Shown: piece after piece, positions 11,301 to 21,840 of the stretch | How positions within the stretch are numbered: position 1 is the stretch's first letter | How the letters are laid out: each line of letters opens with the position of its first letter | From: Sternotherus odoratus | Taxonomy: Eukaryota; Chordata; Testudines; Kinosternidae | Reading direction: 5' to 3' | NCBI GenBank assembly: GCA_032164245.1 | Contig: JAVMKO010000021.1 | Location: 8,748,285-8,812,284 of the forward strand | DNA length: 64,000 nt | Notes under the pieces: model-generated | Databases searched by the model: none | What the model was told of the DNA's origin: nothing | Seen by the model: only the letters and a program-made list of their open reading frames with translations | Made by a program: the position numbers and the translations under genes

Positions 11301-13996
11301 GCAGGAAAAATCCCAGGGCACAGCCGGTGATCTGGTAGGGAGCGCCGCCGATGGCGTAGCAGAGCTTGCTGCAAACCGACAGCTTCTCTTTGCTTTCCTT
11401 CTGAAAAAGCAATGAACACGGCAGCAGCTTAGTCGATCTGGGCCTAGACAATCGAATCAACCACCACATGTAGGGAGCTCCCGCCACCTCCCCCACATCC
11501 ACCTGCCACCTCGGGCCACAGCCGAGATGACAAACAGCCCTCCGGGCTCTGCTCCAGATGAGCTGCCCACAGTCCCCTGTTCTTAGCACTAGACCTTACT
11601 GCCTTCCACAGTCAATGATCACGGTTTCTGACCGAACGCGCCAAGGAAAGGGGTGGGCAGGGGGATAGCTCAGTGGTTTGAGCATTGGCCTGTGAAACCC
11701 AGGGGTTGTGAGTTCGATCCTTGAGGGGGCCATTTAAGAATATGGGGCAAAAATGGGATTGGTCCTGCTTTGAGCAGCGGGTTGGATTAGATGATCTCCT
11801 GAGGTCCCTTCCAACCCTCAGATTCTATGAAGGGCAGCACAGAGAGTGGGTTTCAACAGCGGCTTTTAAGGCCCTGCTAGCACTGAACACAGACTGCTCA
11901 GATCCCCTGCTGAAATTCAGGCCAGCCCAGGCTCTTCATTCCCTGATCCTCACGTCTCCCTCTCACAATCCAGAATCCACCCCAACTAGCCAGATCCCTC
12001 ACTTCACACAGAGGCCTTAGAAGTCAAGGGAGAGCCAGCATCCAAATAATTCTCCCCACTGCTCAGACTCTGGAAAGCTGAACTGTATCTAACTGCTTGT
12101 TTAAGTGAACACACAGGCTCAGCGCCTTCAGATTTACAGCTAACGGGGGCTGGGTTTGCCCACCACACCGAATAAGCCAGACAGTTTTCATTTGTTTCTC
12201 TCATCTGGCGGAACCTCTGAACCTACAATGATCCGTAGGCAACAGGGACAGATGATGAGTGTGTGATTCCTCAGTCTCCCCATAAAAGCCTCAGAATCAG
12301 GAGAGCCACCCTGAACACCTGCTCCCCACCCCGCCAGTTTCTGTGCCCTTCTCAAAATGGGTCTTAACTAAGAGATGAGGGGTCCCCGGGGGGGGGGGGG
12401 GGGGAGGAGGAGAGGAGATGCAAACAAACCAGAACCCTACTAGGGCCGCTACGGACAGGCGTGCTGTGGAAAATTAATTCTCCAAACTGACACCGTCACC
12501 AAATTAGAGCTCCGTCGAAACTTACAGAGAAGGGGGAGACAAAGCTTTGGGGAATTGGGGTTAAATTAAAACAGGGAGCTTTGTGGGCCCACGCAGAGTT
12601 CGCCCACGGGGAAGTGGGAATTGCAAGGAAAAGAAGACTATCGACAACTTCCCTGGGGATGAAGTTTCTAGCGCAGCACTTTCCACAACACAGTCTGTGG
12701 CAATAGCCCTAGTAGTACAGTTGGACGAGAATCATTATTATTAATTGTAGTAGCAGACAGCGTATTATTGGACCAGAGCCTCGCCGCGCCAGGTGCTGTA
12801 CAAACGGAACAAAAGGTCCTGGCTTGCAATCGAAGACAAGGGCCAAGAGACGGATACGGACAGGGAATTGACCAATCAGACAATCCTGGTCAGCACAGGG
12901 TTGCCAATTTGGGTTGGACGCATTCCTGGGGATTCCGGGACAATTCTGGAGGAGTGGCAGTCCTAGCGAGGCAGTCTATTGTCCCTAGGGCTAAGCAGGC
13001 AGCAGGGACTCAAAGCTACAGCCAGCTGGGATGGTGATTCACGGCCTGGCCTTGGGCAAATGCCTCAGTTTCCCCTCGTTGTATCAAGGGGCTGGTATTT
13101 ACCTACTTGGCAGGGGTGTGGCAAGGATTAGAGGATGTTTGCAGAGCTCTCTGGAGATCACAGGTGGTATATAAAGAGCTTAGTGCTCTGCTCACCCTCT
13201 CGGGATCACCGCCCCTGGCACGCTTACCAGGCGGGGTCCCCTCCCACCTGTTTATAAGGGGCCCATCGGACCATTCCCTGGTGCACCCAGAGACGAAGTG
13301 ATAACACAGCCCCCGCCCGCCCCCACTCCAAGTCCACCCCCCCGGGGGAGTTTTGTCCAGAAACTGGATGCCCGGGGTGTGTGAGCTGGAGGCGGGGGGA
13401 TTGGTTTCCAAACAGCTCTTTAAAGCCCCTCCACCCACAAGGGGCTTAGGCTCCTTTGTGTCCCCTCCCCCCCCCGCCTCCAGCCAGGGAGAACCGGCTG
13501 CGGAGCCGGGGGACGAAGGACGCGGCCCCTTTAAGAAAAGTTTGTCCTTGCCTCTGATGAATGAACTTGGGCCGGAGCCAGCGGCGCGCCCGATCCCCGG
13601 GCTCCAGCCAGCCGGGTGCGCCCGGGCGAGCGGGGACCCGGCTGGGATCGGACCCGGCGCTCCCCCCCCCCCCCCAGCCCCGGGGGGGGGGGGGGAGATA
13701 CCCACCGGTACGTCCAGCCGCCTCCTCCCGGCCGGCTCCCTCCCCATGCCCCGCTCGGTTTCTACCCCCTCCGCCTGGCGCCTGCCCCGGGGGCTTTTCC
13801 TCCCGAGGGGGGGGGGGAGGTTTGTAAACCCCCCGATCAGCGCCCACCCCCGCCGCGATCCGCCCCGGGGAATCCCTCCCCCCGCGCCCACCCCCGCCGC
13901 CTGCACCTTGCCATGCCGGCGCTCGTCCTGCTGCAGGAGGCTGGGCTGGAGCAGCCCGGTGGACGAGGCGCTTTCCGCCCCTTTGCCTTTGGCCAT
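253..13996 (-). CDS. MFSD2A: MFSD2A, sodium-dependent lysophosphatidylcholine symporter 1 (5' part, exons 1-7; join of the seven exons listed below)
   Basis: This is a major facilitator superfamily transporter of the plasma membrane. The family imports lysophosphatidylcholine carrying DHA and similar acyl chains with sodium, notably at the blood-brain barrier. Seven exons on the minus strand join in frame to give residues 1-269, and every junction has a GT donor, an AG acceptor and a matching phase. The N-terminus (MAKGKGAES), the segment FVGRAWDAITDP (residues 83-94, with Asp89 and Asp93 at the positions of the sodium-site acidic residues) and MTVEVLGTVLGTAIQGQIVG (183-202) closely match the vertebrate family as I recall it. 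Residues 203-239 form the extracellular loop with two N-glycosylation sequons, NSS at 219 and NVT at 228. The full protein is usually about 530 residues, so the C-terminal half lies left of position 1. Introns 1 and 3 are the largest (about 2.5 and 7.3 kb). The gene is transcribed away from MYCL. Confidence 0.96.
932..1104 (-). CDS. MFSD2A: MFSD2A exon 6 (end of Arg182 to residue 239)
   Basis: A 173-base exon starting GT (completing Arg), then MTVEVLGTVLGTAIQGQIVG and the extracellular loop with Cys208 in DTPC and sequons at Asn219 and Asn228. It ends SLTDT before a GTAGGT donor, phase 0. The Cys is the position reported in the family to form an inter-domain disulfide. The loop after it differs clearly from the mammalian sequence I recall. 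Confidence 0.96.
1329..1407 (-). CDS. MFSD2A: MFSD2A exon 5 (residues 156-181 and part of Arg182)
   Basis: A 79-base exon encoding CFHVPYSALTMFISREQSER and then DSATAY, ending with C of a split Arg codon before GTAAGA. The sequence is strongly conserved with other MFSD2A proteins as I recall them. This is the cytoplasmic side after helix 4. Confidence 0.96.
1432..1457. repeat. GA microsatellite
   Basis: About 13 GA units next to a G run, just beyond the MFSD2A exon 5 acceptor in intron 4. Confidence 0.85.
1991..2114 (-). CDS. MFSD2A: MFSD2A exon 4 (end of Trp114 to residue 155)
   Basis: The exon starts with G, completing the Trp codon, then IIFSTPFAVISYFLVWLVPD and ends CMFQTLVT before a GTGAGT donor. 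It covers transmembrane helix 3 and the start of helix 4. The acceptor sits behind a long pyrimidine tract on the minus strand, read as the G run near 2129-2140 on the plus strand. Confidence 0.96.
2115..9435 (-). other. MFSD2A intron 3 (no other gene seen)
   Basis: This 7.3 kb intron contains simple repeats, notably a GT run at 8335-8370 and G runs near 8204-8223, an 18-bp direct duplication at 2154-2189, and short MIR-like tail pieces (for example 5908-5952). Long open frames on both strands here have no recognisable domain and look like chance frames in GC-rich DNA. Confidence 0.7.
8335..8370. repeat. GT microsatellite
   Basis: An uninterrupted run of about 18 GT units next to a short GA run. 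The cysteine-valine open frames over it are artefacts. Confidence 0.9.
9436..9560 (-). CDS. MFSD2A: MFSD2A exon 3 (residues 73-113 and part of Trp114)
   Basis: This 125-base exon runs from an ataacag acceptor to a GTAAGT donor. It encodes ASIILFVGRAWDAITDPMVG followed by FFISKTPWSRLGRLMP, and ends with TG of a split Trp codon. It carries the WDAITDP motif of transmembrane helix 2, whose two aspartates are implicated in sodium coupling in this family. Confidence 0.97.
10166..10285 (-). repeat. MIR-like SINE fragment
   Basis: ATTATCCCATTTTACAGACA, then GGAAATGGAGGCACAGA and a cue to ACACAGGACACGGG, reads as the reverse complement of the conserved MIR core and tail. Confidence 0.65.
10879..10938 (+). 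repeat. Short Penelope-like element terminus
   Basis: TCAGAGAGGTAGCCGTGTTA and the following bases up to GTGGCACCT match the left end of the element at 26139-27664, then similarity stops. It is a truncated solo terminus in MFSD2A intron 2. Confidence 0.65.
11275..11400 (-). CDS. MFSD2A: MFSD2A exon 2 (residues 31-72)
   Basis: The acceptor tttttcag is followed by 42 codons starting KESKEKLSVCSKLCYAIGGA and ending LLDVAQ, then a GTAATT donor, phase 0 at both ends. It encodes the first transmembrane helix with the family-typical stretch GGAPYQITGCALGFFLQIYL. Confidence 0.96.
11659..11830 (+). repeat. tRNA-derived SINE with CR1-like tail
   Basis: The head reads like a tRNA gene: A box TAGCTCAGTGG at about 11666 and B box GAGTTCGATCC at 11710-11720. 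The 3' part, ending in CTTCCAACCCTCAGATTCTATGA-type sequence, matches the 3' end of CR1 LINEs, whose reverse transcriptase such SINEs borrow. This combination is typical of turtle SINEs. It lies in MFSD2A intron 1, opposite to the gene. Confidence 0.85.
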
Positions 13997-14350
13997 GGGC
14001 CCACGCGAGTCGCGGCGGAGCGAGCGGGGCTCCAGGCGCGGCGGAGGGGGGCTGGGAGGAGCGGGAGCCGGGCCGCCGCGGGATGAATGAATGGGCCGCT
14101 TCTCCGCTGGCTGATTGCATTTAATTTCGCTCCCGATCGCCTCCCCCTTTCGCAGGGACACACCCCCGGCCCGGCCTCCCGGGCCCAGCCAACCCCCGCC
14201 GCTGTGCGCCTTCCCCGGGCCGAGACTCGGTGCAACCTCCCCCCGCTCCAACCATTCAGCCCCAGGCAGGCGCTCAGCGTGGGAAACTCCAGCCCAGGTT
14301 GTTTGGGAAATGAGCAGCGGAGGACGGGCGCTTCTAGGCCGCCTCGTCCG
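13440..14350. promoter_or_regulatory. CpG island and probable MFSD2A promoter region
   Basis: Very GC- and CpG-rich DNA surrounds MFSD2A exon 1. It has several G or C runs of ten or more bases (about 13663-13695 and 13806-13818) and no obvious TATA box. This is the usual appearance of a CpG-island promoter. The exact transcription start cannot be placed from sequence. Confidence 0.6.
13907..13996 (-). CDS. MFSD2A: MFSD2A exon 1 coding part (residues 1-30)
   Basis: The ATG is the complement of 13994-13996 and opens MAKGKGAESASSTGLLQPSL. This matches the cytoplasmic N-terminus of MFSD2A. The exon ends GGC AAG before a GTGCAG donor (complement of 13901-13906), phase 0, 30 codons. It lies in a very GC-rich CpG island. 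The reading frame stays open far upstream and downstream, but only this stretch resembles the family. Confidence 0.93.
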
Positions 14351-14899
14351 TCCAACTCGGCTGGTGTAAGTTGCAAAATACACGTACAGGCCCAGGGACC
14401 GACTCTTCTTCCATACTTCAGCCGCCTCCCTGGGTTGCACCTGTGAGAGGAGAAGGAGCCCCACGGGATCTGCAGCCAACTCCTGCCATAAGAAGGGCCC
14501 CACTGGCCCCACCTGGCCCCATGTCCCGTCCTCAGACAAGGGTGCATCACAGGGAACAGCACAGGTGATCACCCAGGTAGGAGAACCTAGGGGGGAGGCA
14601 CTTCTGAAAACTTCCAACCTTTATTTTAAGGAGGGGGTGTGTGTACTTCTGACACAGCATGGAAATGAAAACAGTGGTTCCTTCCCTTCTTCTAACCCCT
14701 GTTGCATCCTATGGAATTGAAAGTTTGGATAAATCCAGAAACTCAGACTTCATCTTAAATGGATAATTCACATTTTTAGGCAAACGGAAGGGAAAGGTCT
14801 CTGGGCGTCTAACAAACTACATCACAACAGGGGCATGTTCCACAAAGTCCGATACCTCAGTGAGGGGGCCACCTAAGGACCTAGTTATATAAAGGATTG

Positions 14900-15045
14900 A
14901 CTTTGGCACTGCATACCAGGCAGTCCTGAGTTCTAATCCTGTCTCTACCACTGATACAGTGGGTAGCCTTGGGCACATCACTTAACTGCTCCCTTTTATC
15001 TGTACCATGGGGCTATTCATACTTACCTGTCTCAAAGGGGGGAGG
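14900..15045 (+). repeat. MIR-like SINE fragment
   Basis: TTCTAATCCTGTCTCTACCA, then CCTTGGGCACATCACTTAACTG-like sequence and a tail TACCTGTCTCA, follows the order of the MIR consensus as I recall it. Confidence 0.7.
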
Positions 15046-16302
15046 GGTTAGTTGCTTTCTGAAGACCGGGTGCTGCTAGGAAGTGTCACATTTTAGTAAG
15101 ACTCTTTGCATATTTTTATTTCATTTATCTCCAGAGCAGTTCTTTCCACACGGTGCATCTGCTGCAATGATTTGACTCAATGGAAGGTCCCAGGTGCAAT
15201 TGTTTGGGTGGGTATTAGGGGTCCCAGGTGGGACAGAAGCAGTGATAGTGGATTGGTTTGGAGTGGTTTAATTTATTAGCAGTGATAGTTTTCTCACCTG
15301 CAGTTGCTCTGGTCAGGGCTAGGTGGGGGTTTCATGCCTGTCCCAGGAAGTACTGGTGAGCCCAAACCTGTAAGAAGATCTGACCTAGGGAACAAAGATG
15401 GGTTGGAAATGTTAGGGGAACCTTTCTCTTGATGCTGTACTGTCTGACTCCGATGGACAATTTGTGTTAGTGCAGATTCTGAGGACTATCACTTGACGTG
15501 AAACTGGGGAGCCTAGTGAAACCTTCAGGGATACATAGAAGAGGTCCCTAAATCTCAGAGTTGGCAGGTTTTCCCTGCCTGTAGCTCTCTCTTGTCCTAC
15601 AGAGTGACTTTCAAACACTGCTCACCCTGGCCAGATCGAAACCTGTGAACTAGTTACGGGTTTTCTTACCCTATTGCCAATCCACCAGCTTTTTCCAGCC
15701 CCCGTGAGAAATACTTTCTGGCTGTGGGAGGTAGAATAGACATTCTAGAGAGCGGGTGACCTTTGCATATGGAATAACTCAATTCTCCTTTCTGACCTTG
15801 GTGCCTAGATGTCACATGGATGGTGCTGGGGAAATGCCTAGGGTGAGATCCGCTCATCGGTCCAGGTGTCCCACAATCCTCAGCTCTAACAGCTGCTCAC
15901 TCTTCCCCCCTCCCCCCCATGTGAGCTTGGAATGGATCCTTCCAATTTTGCTGGGGAGTAAAAGGAGGCATTAAGTGACTTTCGCATGGAATCAGCGTGA
16001 CAATCTAGGAGTCCCTGGTTCCCAGTCCATCCCCTTCTCTTCTAACCACCAGATCCCAGGCCTCCTCCCACAACCCAGGAATAGAACCCTGGAGTCCTGG
16101 CTTCTAGTCCCCCTCTGTAACCACCAGCCAACAAACACACTAGATCTCACAAAGCCATTGACTGTGTCTGCATGGCTTTCTTTTTCACTCGGAAGAATCC
16201 CAATGTCAAAAAAACTAGGGGTTTTAAGTATTAATTCCTTTAGGAATATTTCCCCTAAAATCCTCATGACAACTGGTTTCTGCTTCTTTCCTTCTCAGTG
16301 AG

Positions 16303-16420
16303 TAGGGTGACCAGACAGTGAATTTAAAAAACCGGGATGGGGGTGGCGGGTAATAGGAGGCTATATAAGAAAAAGAAAATTGGGATTGTCCCTATAAAAT
16401 CAGGACATCGCGTCACCCTA
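16303..16420 (-). mobile_element. hAT-type MITE, copy 1 (complete, with 8-bp target duplication)
   Basis: A 118-bp element with terminal inverted repeats TAGGGTGACC at the left and GTCACCCTA at the right. It is flanked by a perfect 8-bp direct repeat TCAGTGAG (16295-16302 and 16421-16428). An 8-bp duplication is the hallmark of hAT transposase. No coding capacity. The same sequence recurs at 18536, 21194 and 31692. Confidence 0.85.
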
Positions 16421-17194
16421 TCAGTGAGGCTGCAGCCCGATGGTACATAGGCATTTAAAGAACCTTTTCTGGGAAAAGGGTAGGACGTGACTTTGCAACA
16501 TCCCAAGGCATTAGTGCTCTGCCACCGCTGATCACGTTCCGCAATCTAAGCACCTGTCGGGGGCTAGCAGGTGACTCCTGGGGGGTTCATCTTTCTGTCT
16601 TTTAGCTCTGCAAAGCTAGAATGTCCACTTGACGTCAGCCACTGACGGTGCCCCCATCCTCCGCAGTTGTTCTATTGAATTTTTGCTAATTGCAAGACCT
16701 GACCGGAATGTCGTCCATGTTCTCGGGTGCAGTTTCCTCAAAAAGCCTGTTAGTTTCACTTGCAATTCTCCTTTTAACTGCAGTGGAGCCTAGATTTTTG
16801 TGCCAAATGCTTTTTTTTATTGTGGTCATCAGGCTTAGTGGGATTCTTTTGGGGGGCGTGTTGTGTATTTGGTTGTCGTGGTAATAGAACCCTTTGGGAG
16901 AAGGAGAGACAAGGCAGGAACGGGAGGGGTTCTGAACATACTTAAGTTCAAATTCTTTATTCTCTGCTATGAAATGCTCCTGCCACTTCCTAGCTCAGAA
17001 CGCTTCTCTCTGCGACAACCATGAATGACCGTGAGATTTCAGTTACCCGGGGCATCGCAGGATGACGTGGGCTGGGTTCTATTTAGGAATCTAGGAAATG
17101 AGCCCATTTCAGAGGGAAGTGAAAATGGATGTAGTATAATCCTCCTCATAATAATGCCTAGCTCTTTATAGAGCGCTTTTCATCAGTAGATCTT

Positions 17195-17255
17195 ACAAAG
17201 GTGATATCATTATCTCCATTTTACAGATGTGGAAACTGAGGCACAGACCTGACAT
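17195..17255 (-). repeat. MIR-like SINE tail fragment
   Basis: ATCTCCATTTTACAGATGTG followed by GAAACTGAGGCACAGA is the reverse complement of the conserved MIR segment. Confidence 0.6.
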
Positions 17256-18535
17256 GAGTTGGGAACACCTGCCCACCCAGCAATTGCTGGCGTTTGGCTG
17301 TTGACATCCGTAGTGCCAGGATCAAACTTCCTTTCAGCAAAATGTAAGGGGGGGTGGGGAGAAGTTTTGACCCTCCCCTGCTCCTTTCCAGAACCTGCCT
17401 GGTGGGGCCCTAACAACTTTCTACTCTCGGCGCTGTTGTCACGTATTGTTGCAGCCGTGCCGGGGAACAACTGGCCCCTTGGGCGGCTGTTTTTAGCACC
17501 GCGGCCATAGTAGCTCTCCCCTGGCATTCCAGTGCGGATACAGTTTCTGCGTTGTGAGAACTCAGCTGATAGAAAGCATGCAGCTGGGAAGAAAACCTTC
17601 TCCCTGGGCATACACGACACTTTTATTTCAATGAGGCTCAAGGATTTATTTCCCAAGTCAACTGGGGATTACGTTCCCTCTCTCATCACGGTGATTTCCC
17701 AAGGTTGAAACCCAGCTTGGCTCCGTTTCCGTGCTGATCTCGTTTCCAAGCAATGGACGGACGGACTGACCAGCGAGGGGGCACGTGTGTCCAGGGCCCC
17801 CTCTGAAAGAGGCTATTGGCTGTCACAGGGGGGCGATGGTAGGATTCCTGTGCTGTGGTGCCCGCCAGCAGACCCCGGTCCGTGGCGGATCCAAGTGGGC
17901 CCATCACACTGCAGGGTCAGGGCCTTAGACTGCGATCTCTGCAGCATCTTCTCTTGTGCGTGTGCAGAGTCTAGTATAATGGGTCCCTGTTCTGATCTAG
18001 GGCCCCGGGCGCCGCTGCAGTAGAAATGACGTCCTATTAATGCTGCCTGTGCCAGATTGGTTGACGTCTCCATTTCATCCCTAGTGCGGGGATGGCCCAG
18101 GCAGTGGCAGGGCAGACTCCTCCACACATCCCACTGCCCCTCTTGGGCGTCAGCCCTGCCCTGCAGAGACCCCTCTAGGGCTGAGAGGGGAGGTCTGTCT
18201 CCGTGGCTCACCGAGCCGTAGGCCTCTCTGCGGAGTTATGCAGCAAGGGGAGCCAGGCACGTCAACTGGGATGGTGCAGTCTGGGGGGGTGGGCTTGGCC
18301 TCTCAGAACTAGGCTGAGACCCACCAAACTCATGTCACACAGGCCCCACCCCCACCAGCAGAGGTAAGACCCGTCTGGAAGGATCAGCTCTGTGTGTGTG
18401 TATGTGTGTGCGCAAATACATGTGAATGGGTGGGTGCCCACCTGGGTCTGGAGCCTGTACGTTGGTGCGTATGGACCATCTGAATGGCCCCAGTGTGCAC
18501 AGTGAGAGACGGTCTGTGCCCAAATTGCAGACAGG

Positions 18536-18661
18536 CAGGGTGACCAGGTGTCCTGATTTTATAGGGACAGTCCCGATTTTTGGGTCTTTTTCTTATATAG
18601 GCTCCTATTGCCCCCCCCACCCCCCGTCCCAATTTTTCACACTTGCTGACTGGCTGCCCTA
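18536..18661 (+). mobile_element. hAT-type MITE, copy 2
   Basis: Begins AGGGTGACCAGGTGTCCTGA and ends TGGCTGCCCTA. It is the reverse orientation of copies 1 and 3. The right terminal repeat has decayed (GGCTGCCCT instead of GGTCACCCT) and no target duplication is visible. Confidence 0.75.
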
Positions 18662-21193
18662 CTCATTTCTAGGGCACCCTTCCTGCGGTACCTGAGCTGC
18701 AGATGTCCAGAGGCAGAAAGCTCCTCCCGCCTCCGGAGCCGTTCCTGAGTGGTGCTGGCTCCGGGAGCGAGAAGGCGCAATGCTGACGCCTTTCAATAGA
18801 GAATTTGCTTATGTTTCCATGGCTCTGATTGGTTTACGGTTCAGGCAAAGGGGGGCTGGGGAAGGGCAGCAGGGAGTTGCTGGGAACCCTCTTCGGAGCC
18901 CACCCTTATCACGCTAACCCCCCCCCCTGCGCGGGGACGATGCCCTTTGTCCTTCCACCTGTCCCAGAGGCCCATGTGTGCAGTGACCCGCACGGTTTAT
19001 CTCCGCTGAGATTGGGCTGCGGTTTGTTTATCAACCAGCCGGGTGTTTGGGTGGCAGCGCCTGCTGCTGTCCTGACCCCGTGTCAGGGGGTAGAAGCTTT
19101 GCCACGCTGGGCCGTGGTAATCAAACTCTGCTCGGCTCAGGCCACCGGAGTCCAAAGATCCCAGCTTGTGACTTGCTGAGGGTTTGTTCGTGTGGCGCTG
19201 GAGGGGCGGTGGGGACAAAGATCAACCTGGGCTTTGTGAGTCAAACATACAGTTGCCTCGTAGGTCATAGCCAAGTACCTGAAGGCTCAGCTCTCCCTGT
19301 GGGGTCGAAAATGCCCTGTCGTGATGTGCTGGAGCCCTGGCGAGGCGGAGGGTGGAGGGGAGGGGAAGGCAGGGCTCTGGGGCTGGTGGGGTGAGGAGGA
19401 GGAATGGAAGCGGGCTGAGGTCTGGCCGGCTGGCAGAGGCTCTGAAGACTCTCGCCCCAGCAGTAGGACGGGTGGGTGAAGGTGGGATTCCCTGTAGCCT
19501 TAGCCGTAGGTCATAGGAGGGGTAGCGATGTTGAAGTTTGAATTCTGCATCCCTCTCGTTGCCCGGGAAGCAGACTTTGCTCGTGGCCTAGCTCCCAGTG
19601 TTTGAACAGGGAAAGCACCTTTGAGGAGCTGACTGATTGACCTCGAGCAGCTCAATGGACGAACTTAACACCCAGTTTGAAACCCCCATTTTGTATGTTT
19701 AATAATTAGACTGTAAACAAATATAAGGAGCTGAACTTCTCCGGGCTTGGATCGCACCATTCATCAGGGACACCCACGCTGCGGGAACGTTCGACAGCAG
19801 CCACGGAAACCCAGATCACTGCGTCTACAAACTTCCATGTGAACAGCAGCAGCGGCTCCCAGTTCGATCACTTTCATCCCAAGGGATCCCAAAACATTCA
19901 GGTCTTTAATGATCCGTGTAGGCAGCACCTCCACCAATAGGAAGTGGTGTAGCTTTAGCGCCGTACGAAGTTGTGATCTTGTTTCCATATGGGGTTGTTG
20001 CGTCTGAAGGAGGGACGGGGTTAATAAGGAGTTTTTAGTCCTCCCTGCTGGAGTTGATACTGGCAGCGGCCCATTAATTCCTTGACGTCTGTGAGCAAGT
20101 ATTACAGATTTCTTCACTCGCTACTTCTTGGGTGAAGCAAAGCAGCCATCTAACAGCACACACGGCAGCTGGTTAGAGCAGGAAGTGGAGAGGGATATCC
20201 TATCCAATTGGAACAAAAGAGTGGATTTGAAGTATGTCATTTGGCTGGATGGGAAATGCTTTTCCTGTCCACAATATTTGTTGAGATATGAAAATATTTT
20301 CCCAGCCCGATTTGGGATGAAAAGTTGAAATCTGAAATATTTCCACGATCAGAAGAAAAATGGTTTGGGTCAAGCAAAAAGTTGTGCTTCCATCATTTTG
20401 AAACATTTCGTTTGATTTCAGCCATGTTTTGACTATAATTAGTTTATACTTTGAAACAAAAAGTCATCTTGAACCAGAACACGGGCATATTTCGTTTGGA
20501 AAAATGTCCCGTTTTGACAAATTCAAAAATTCCCCCAAAATTGCAAGTGAAAAACGGTGTCAAAACTGACCCTTTCCCACCGTTTCTCCCAAAACTGTCC
20601 AAAAGAGGAGAAGGGATGAGATTCAACACACAGGGCCCTTTCCTGGACCATTAAACCGACGGGTATTTTTTCGCTGGGCTTTGGATCGGGCCTTACACCC
20701 GTGGAACCCCATTCACTTCAAGGCAGTTACTCTTGATTTATGCCAGTGTAGCCTCCATCAGAATCTGGCCTGAGATGTTTTGTGCTTCCACCCTGCGTCC
20801 AATTTAAAAATGAAAGAAAACCTTCCTTCCTTGCTCCTGTTTATCGGTGATTTCTAGGAGGTCATTCCCCTCCCCTTGCGTCCCACCCGCCCGATGGATT
20901 GTAGCTCCAGACGATGGAAGAGGGGTTGTTTTCCTTTCTTGCCCTTTCCTAATCTCAGCGTAGCTTGAGTTTTGCTTTTAACGCTTTCCTGTGTAATTAA
21001 TATATTCTTCCCTTTGTAGCTACTGTTTGCGTTGCGGGGCAGGGAGTTTGCTTTGCAGAAGGGAAGTAGAACGTGTGTTGGGGGGAAGCAGTGGTGATGC
21101 CTGTTGCTGTCCCAGACCCTTGGTAAAGCTGGGAGCAGCCAGCAGAATGACGGTGGGTGGGCCGTAGGGAGGTTCCATCACGTCTACCCAAGG

Positions 21194-21245
21194 TAGGGGG
21201 ACCAGAGAGCAAGTGTGAAACATCCGGACCGGGGCGGGGGGAATA
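21194..21245 (-). mobile_element. hAT-type MITE, copy 4 (truncated)
   Basis: TAGGGGGACCAGAGAGCAAG followed by TGTGAAACATCCGGACCGGG resembles the left half of the copy at 31692, after which similarity is lost. Confidence 0.5.
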
Positions 21246-21651
21246 ACAACGGGATATTTTCATCCTAACCCAAGGGCTAAAGTCCGGATGCCTCTGGAGT
21301 TCCTGGCGCTCGTCCTGGGCAGTGTGTGGGTGGGTGGCTAAGGACCAATCTGGGACATCATGTCAGAATGGTCAGTTACAGCCAGAGTAAATAATTCAGT
21401 CTGTGGAGCAATTTCTTTCTGGTAAAGCATCAGCTCCTGCGCCAGCCAGGGCCTGGGCACCTCGGTCATGTTCCCCTTCTCCCCACCAACGTCCAATGGC
21501 AATCGGAAGAGTTCTCTTTCCTCCTGGTTTGTGGGCCAGCTATTTCTAGGCAGTCCCAGGGGTCTTCCCGGAACATGCTGCCTGGGTCATTGTGCAGAGG
21601 AGGCTGTATGTGAGGAAAGCAGGCCACCCCCTCCCGCTCTCTGCAACAGGA

Positions 21652-21707
21652 GGGGAACGGCCCACCTGTCTGGGAGGGTGGGGAACGGCCCACCTGTCTG
21701 GGAGGGT
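21652..21707. repeat. Perfect 28-bp tandem duplication
   Basis: The unit beginning GGGGAACGGCCCACCTGTCT occurs at 21652-21679 and again at 21680-21707 without a mismatch, which suggests a recent duplication. Confidence 0.9.
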
Positions 21708-21729
21708 GGCTAGTCTTGTTAAGACACCA

Positions 21730-21840
21730 GACTGGGGATCAGGAGATCTGAGCACAGTGCCTGGCTCTGCCACTGACTCCCTGTGTGACCTTGGGCAAGT
21801 CACTTAAACTTCTTCTGGGTTTCCTCACTGTAGAAGGGGG
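21730..21840 (+). repeat. MIR-like SINE fragment
   Basis: GCCTGGCTCTGCCACTGACT followed by CCCTGTGTGACCTTGGGCAA and GTCACTTAAACTTCTTCTG is a good match to the MIR core. Confidence 0.8.

Noticed and set aside
13103..14617. A 504-codon open frame on the minus strand spanning MFSD2A exon 1
   Set aside because: Only residues matching MFSD2A exon 1 (complement of 13907-13996) look like a protein. The rest is Pro/Gly/Arg-rich low complexity in a CpG island with few stops.
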